From Pseudomonas frederiksbergensis (GTDB taxonomy: Bacteria > Pseudomonadota > Gammaproteobacteria > Pseudomonadales > Pseudomonadaceae): DNA of 64,000 nucleotides. The notes under the pieces were generated by a model. It was not told the origin of the DNA. It saw only the letters and a list, made by a program, of their open reading frames with translations, and searched no databases. Positions 62,515-64,000 of the stretch are shown in pieces. Both the position numbers and the translations under genes were made by a program. The DNA is taken from positions 372,001 through 436,000 of the forward strand of contig NZ_JQGJ02000001.1 in NCBI RefSeq assembly GCF_000802155.2. The letters run 5' to 3'. Numbering within the stretch: position 1 is the stretch's first letter; each line of letters opens with the position of its first letter.

Positions 62515-63576
62515 ATGAGTCAGTGGCCAGACACCCGCATTCTCGACCTGCTCGGCATTGAGCATCCCATCATCCAGGGGCCGCTGGCTGGCGTGACCGG
62601 TCCGGCGATGGTAGTCGCCACGTCCAATGCCGGTGGGATGGGCTCGATGCCTGCGGCGATGCTGGATGTGGCGCAACTGCGCCAGGCGCTGACCGACATT
62701 GCCGAACAGACCGACAAGCCGTTCAGCGTGAATTTTTTCAGCCATCAACCGCCGGTTTTTGATGAGCAGCGGGCCGAAGCCTGGAAACAACGACTCAAGC
62801 CTTATTACGAAGAACTGGGCGTGGATTTCGACGCGCCGACGCCAGTGTCCAATCGCACGCCATTCGACGATGCGGCCTGTCGCGTGCTGGAAGAACTGCG
62901 GCCCAAGGTGGTCAGCTTCCACTTCGGCCTGCCGGAAAAGTCGTTGCTGGATCGGGTCAAGGCCACCGGCGCGAAAATCCTCTCGTCGGCCACCACCGTC
63001 GAGGAAGCCATCTGGCTCGAACAGCACGGCTGCGACGCGATCATCGCCATGGGTTATGAAGCCGGCGGTCATCGCGGGATGTTCCTCAGTGAAGACCTCA
63101 ACACTCAAGTGGGCCTGTTCGCCCTGCTGCCGCAGATCGTGGACGCAGTGAAGGTGCCGGTGATCGCCACCGGCGGTATCGGTGATGCGCGGGGAATCGT
63201 CGCCGCGTTTGCCCTGGGCGCGTCGGCGGTGCAACTGGGCAGTGCCTATCTGTTCACGCCCGAGGCGAAGATCAGCGCGTCCCATCATCGGGCGTTGCGC
63301 ACGGCCAAGGAAAGCCAGACGGCGGTCACCAACCTGTTTACCGGTCGCCCGGCCCGAGGGATCGTCAACCGCGTGATGCGCGAAGTCGGCCCGATGAGCC
63401 CGCTCGCCCCGGCATTCCCTCTGGCGGGCGGAGCATTGATGCCCCTTCGCGCGAAGGACGAAGCTGACTTCTCCAATCTCTGGGCCGGCCAGGCGTTTCC
63501 CATGGGGCGTGAGTTGCCCAGTGGCGAGCTGACGCGGCGTCTGGCTGAGGAGGCGCTGGCTCGGTTCAAGGGCTGA
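62515..63576 (+). CDS. Nitronate monooxygenase family protein
   Basis: 353-residue FMN-dependent TIM-barrel protein. Segments typical of nitronate monooxygenases are IIQGPLAGVTGP, YEAGGHRG with the candidate catalytic His, and IATGGIGDARGIVAAFALGASAVQLGSAYL. It would oxidise propionate-3-nitronate or similar alkyl nitronates; 2-nitropropane dioxygenase is an older name. ATG 62515 follows GGAGACACCC. It is single, between the effector-binding gene and modA. Confidence 0.9.
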   Translation: MSQWPDTRILDLLGIEHPIIQGPLAGVTGPAMVVATSNAGGMGSMPAAMLDVAQLRQALTDIAEQTDKPFSVNFFSHQPPVFDEQRAEAWKQRLKPYYEELGVDFDAPTPVSNRTPFDDAACRVLEELRPKVVSFHFGLPEKSLLDRVKATGAKILSSATTVEEAIWLEQHGCDAIIAMGYEAGGHRGMFLSEDLNTQVGLFALLPQIVDAVKVPVIATGGIGDARGIVAAFALGASAVQLGSAYLFTPEAKISASHHRALRTAKESQTAVTNLFTGRPARGIVNRVMREVGPMSPLAPAFPLAGGALMPLRAKDEADFSNLWAGQAFPMGRELPSGELTRRLAEEALARFKG

Positions 63577-63675
63577 CTTGGGCGCCTGCTGGCGAAGGCG
63601 GCCGCTCGGTCAACGTCACCTGTACAGGCTCTCTGCCAACGCTGACAAAACGCCGCGTTCCGTTTGTCAGCGGTT

Positions 63676-64000
<325 letters not shown>

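Overview
The window looks like the chromosome of a fluorescent-group Pseudomonas. This rests on the hcnABC cyanide synthase set, an MvaU-type H-NS protein started from TTG, a DUF1652 protein, a cobalt chelatase of CobN plus ChlI/ChlD behind a cobalamin riboswitch, and short palindromic repeats in several intergenic gaps. The organism call is an inference from gene content; no rRNA or other species marker is present. Most of the window is housekeeping and catabolic DNA. Two stretches stand out as accessory: 29.0-35.5 kb (two large toxin-like genes) and 40.2-43.1 kb (an acyltransferase/acyl-CoA oxidase-like fusion).

Layout. 0-6.5 kb: myo-inositol catabolism (mmsA/iolA cut by the left edge, iolB, iolE, iolC with a DUF2090 tail) read leftward, facing a divergent RpiR-family regulator (iolR-like) and a GST. 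6.5-9.5 kb: hcnABC read leftward, with an Anr-like box and GGA motifs in the leader. 9.8-11.9 kb: a divergent OmpR-type regulator and sensor kinase. 12-15.7 kb: DUF1652 protein, a triple-PAS LuxR-type regulator and a phospholipase D-like protein. 15.9-22.8 kb: cobW-cobN-chlI-chlD under a B12 riboswitch. 22.9-26.8 kb: glycerate kinase, CdaR-type regulator and divergent MFS transporter. 26.9-28.9 kb: aldo/keto reductase and a RarD-like permease.

29-35.5 kb: a 1156-residue protein with a glycine/alanine-rich pore-like region and RTX-like repeats, followed 92 bp later by a 969-residue protein with two tandem effector-like domains and a C-terminal pair of repeats resembling SH2 domains. 35.5-39.5 kb: hpd, a DMT permease with a divergent LysR regulator, and mvaU. 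39.6-43.1 kb: a small secreted protein and the AT/acyl-CoA oxidase fusion. 43.3-47.8 kb: gloA, ahpF, ahpC and gorA (detoxification and peroxide defence). 48.1-56 kb: a leftward operon mvaA-mvaB-CoA transferase-two hotdog dehydratases-small membrane protein-TctA permease, with a divergent MocR regulator. It should import and degrade mevalonate or a related C6 branched acid to acetyl-CoA and acetoacetate. 56-59.3 kb: galU and a string of small conserved proteins and lipoproteins. 59.3-62 kb: alkylation repair (2OG oxygenase, alkB, and an ada whose zinc site is degenerate). 62-64 kb: an effector-binding-domain protein, a nitronate monooxygenase and the start of modA behind a ModE operator.

The strongest candidates for something undescribed are the two-gene toxin locus and the AT/acyl-CoA oxidase fusion. 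The ada zinc-site loss and the enlarged mevalonate operon are secondary.
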